Part shown: piece after piece, positions 6,025 through 6,443 of the stretch
How positions within the stretch are numbered: the first letter of the stretch is position 1
How the letters are laid out: every line of letters starts with the position of its first letter
Source: Planctomycetota bacterium
GTDB lineage: Bacteria > Planctomycetota > Planctomycetia > Gemmatales > Gemmataceae
Direction: 5' to 3'
DNA length: 6,443 nt
NCBI GenBank assembly: GCA_018970845.1
Contig: JAGWVO010000207.1
Coordinates: forward strand, 1 to 6,443
The notes under the pieces: generated by a model
Database searches by the model: none
What the model saw: the letters and a program-made list of their open reading frames with translations, nothing else
What the model was told of the DNA's origin: nothing
Translations under genes and position numbers: made by a program

Positions 6025-6443
6025 ATGGGCAGCATGAAAATCGGGGTCTGTAGTTGGTCCCTCCAGGTCACAAGCATTCCTGAATTGGCTTCATTGATGA
6101 GCAGGCTCGAAATCCGTTCGGTGCAGATCGCCTGTGGTGACCCCCATCACGCCTCATGGAATGAGGGTGATCGGATGCCTGAAGCGGCCCTGGCAAGCGG
6201 CTTGGAATTAACTGGGGCGATGCTGGGATTTCCCGGTGAGGATTACACCACTCCGGCCACGATCAAGGCCACCGGTGGATTTGGCGACCATTCGACCCGT
6301 CCGGAACGCTTGGAAAGGCTCGCATGGGCGTTGGAGCGCACCTTGGCCCTGGGCCTGCGCGACCTGATGCTCCATGCGGGATTTATTCCTGAACCCGGCG
6401 ATTCCGCCCGGAGTTCCTTCTTGAATACTCTCGGCAAGGCCGC
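6025..6443 (+). CDS. Sugar-phosphate isomerase/epimerase, TIM-barrel family, N-terminal part (partial)
   Basis: An open frame runs from ATG 6025 to the window end, giving 139 residues with no stop. It looks like the first half of a xylose isomerase-like TIM-barrel protein (AP endonuclease family 2 fold), a broad group including sugar isomerases and epimerases. Evidence: the first barrel strand MKIGVCSWSLQ; a second strand with SVQIACGD followed by a conserved HHASW; a strand ELTGAMLGFPGEDY; a RPERLERLAWALERTLALGL helix leading into the strand DLMLHAGFIPE, whose histidine is a usual metal-site position. The substrate cannot be told from this part. GGGGGA (6015-6020) lies 4 nt before ATG 6025; an alternative ATG at 6034 gives the more usual MKIG start but is 13 nt from it. 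The 16-bp gap after clpS suggests co-transcription. Confidence 0.8.
   Translation, partial: MGSMKIGVCSWSLQVTSIPELASLMSRLEIRSVQIACGDPHHASWNEGDRMPEAALASGLELTGAMLGFPGEDYTTPATIKATGGFGDHSTRPERLERLAWALERTLALGLRDLMLHAGFIPEPGDSARSSFLNTLGKA

Overview
The window is a chromosomal stretch of a moderately GC-rich bacterium. All eight recognisable genes lie on the + strand. It opens with the 3' end of sucA, followed by complete sucB and lpdA, so the first half is the gene set for the 2-oxoglutarate dehydrogenase complex (E1, E2, E3) of the TCA cycle. The host is Gram-negative-like. Features that hint at the PVC group (Verrucomicrobiota and relatives) are few clear Shine-Dalgarno sites, a ClpS with a divergent C-terminal half, a chlamydial LpxG/YaeI-type membrane-anchored phosphoesterase, and a sugar-phosphate isomerase/epimerase with an HAGFIPE-type barrel strand. 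This placement is an inference from pattern, not a proven assignment.

Layout: 1-319 sucA C-terminus; 427-1605 sucB; 1642-3048 lpdA; a possible weak terminator; 3158-3868 a probably exported protein with two BON-like domains; 3925-5064 a membrane-anchored calcineurin-like metallophosphoesterase; 5077-5574 a small cupin of the DUF985/Cupin_5 type; an AT-rich 104-bp gap that may hold a promoter; 5679-6008 clpS; 6025-6443 the N-terminal part of a TIM-barrel sugar-phosphate isomerase/epimerase that runs off the window.

How the genes work together: SucA decarboxylates 2-oxoglutarate, SucB carries and transfers the succinyl group through its lipoyl arm, and LpdA reoxidises the dihydrolipoyl group with NAD+. 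The phosphoesterase and cupin genes are 12 bp apart and look co-transcribed; the BON gene may belong to the same unit. clpS and the isomerase gene are 16 bp apart and may form another unit. No gene-free stretch exceeds about 110 bp. Several of the gaps contain short perfect or near-perfect inverted repeats, described individually.

I found no mobile element, CRISPR array, tRNA or rRNA, and no clearly new multi-gene system. The most interesting items are the LpxG-like phosphoesterase, the hairpins at the sucA stop codon and just before the phosphoesterase start, the two-BON protein, and the divergent ClpS.
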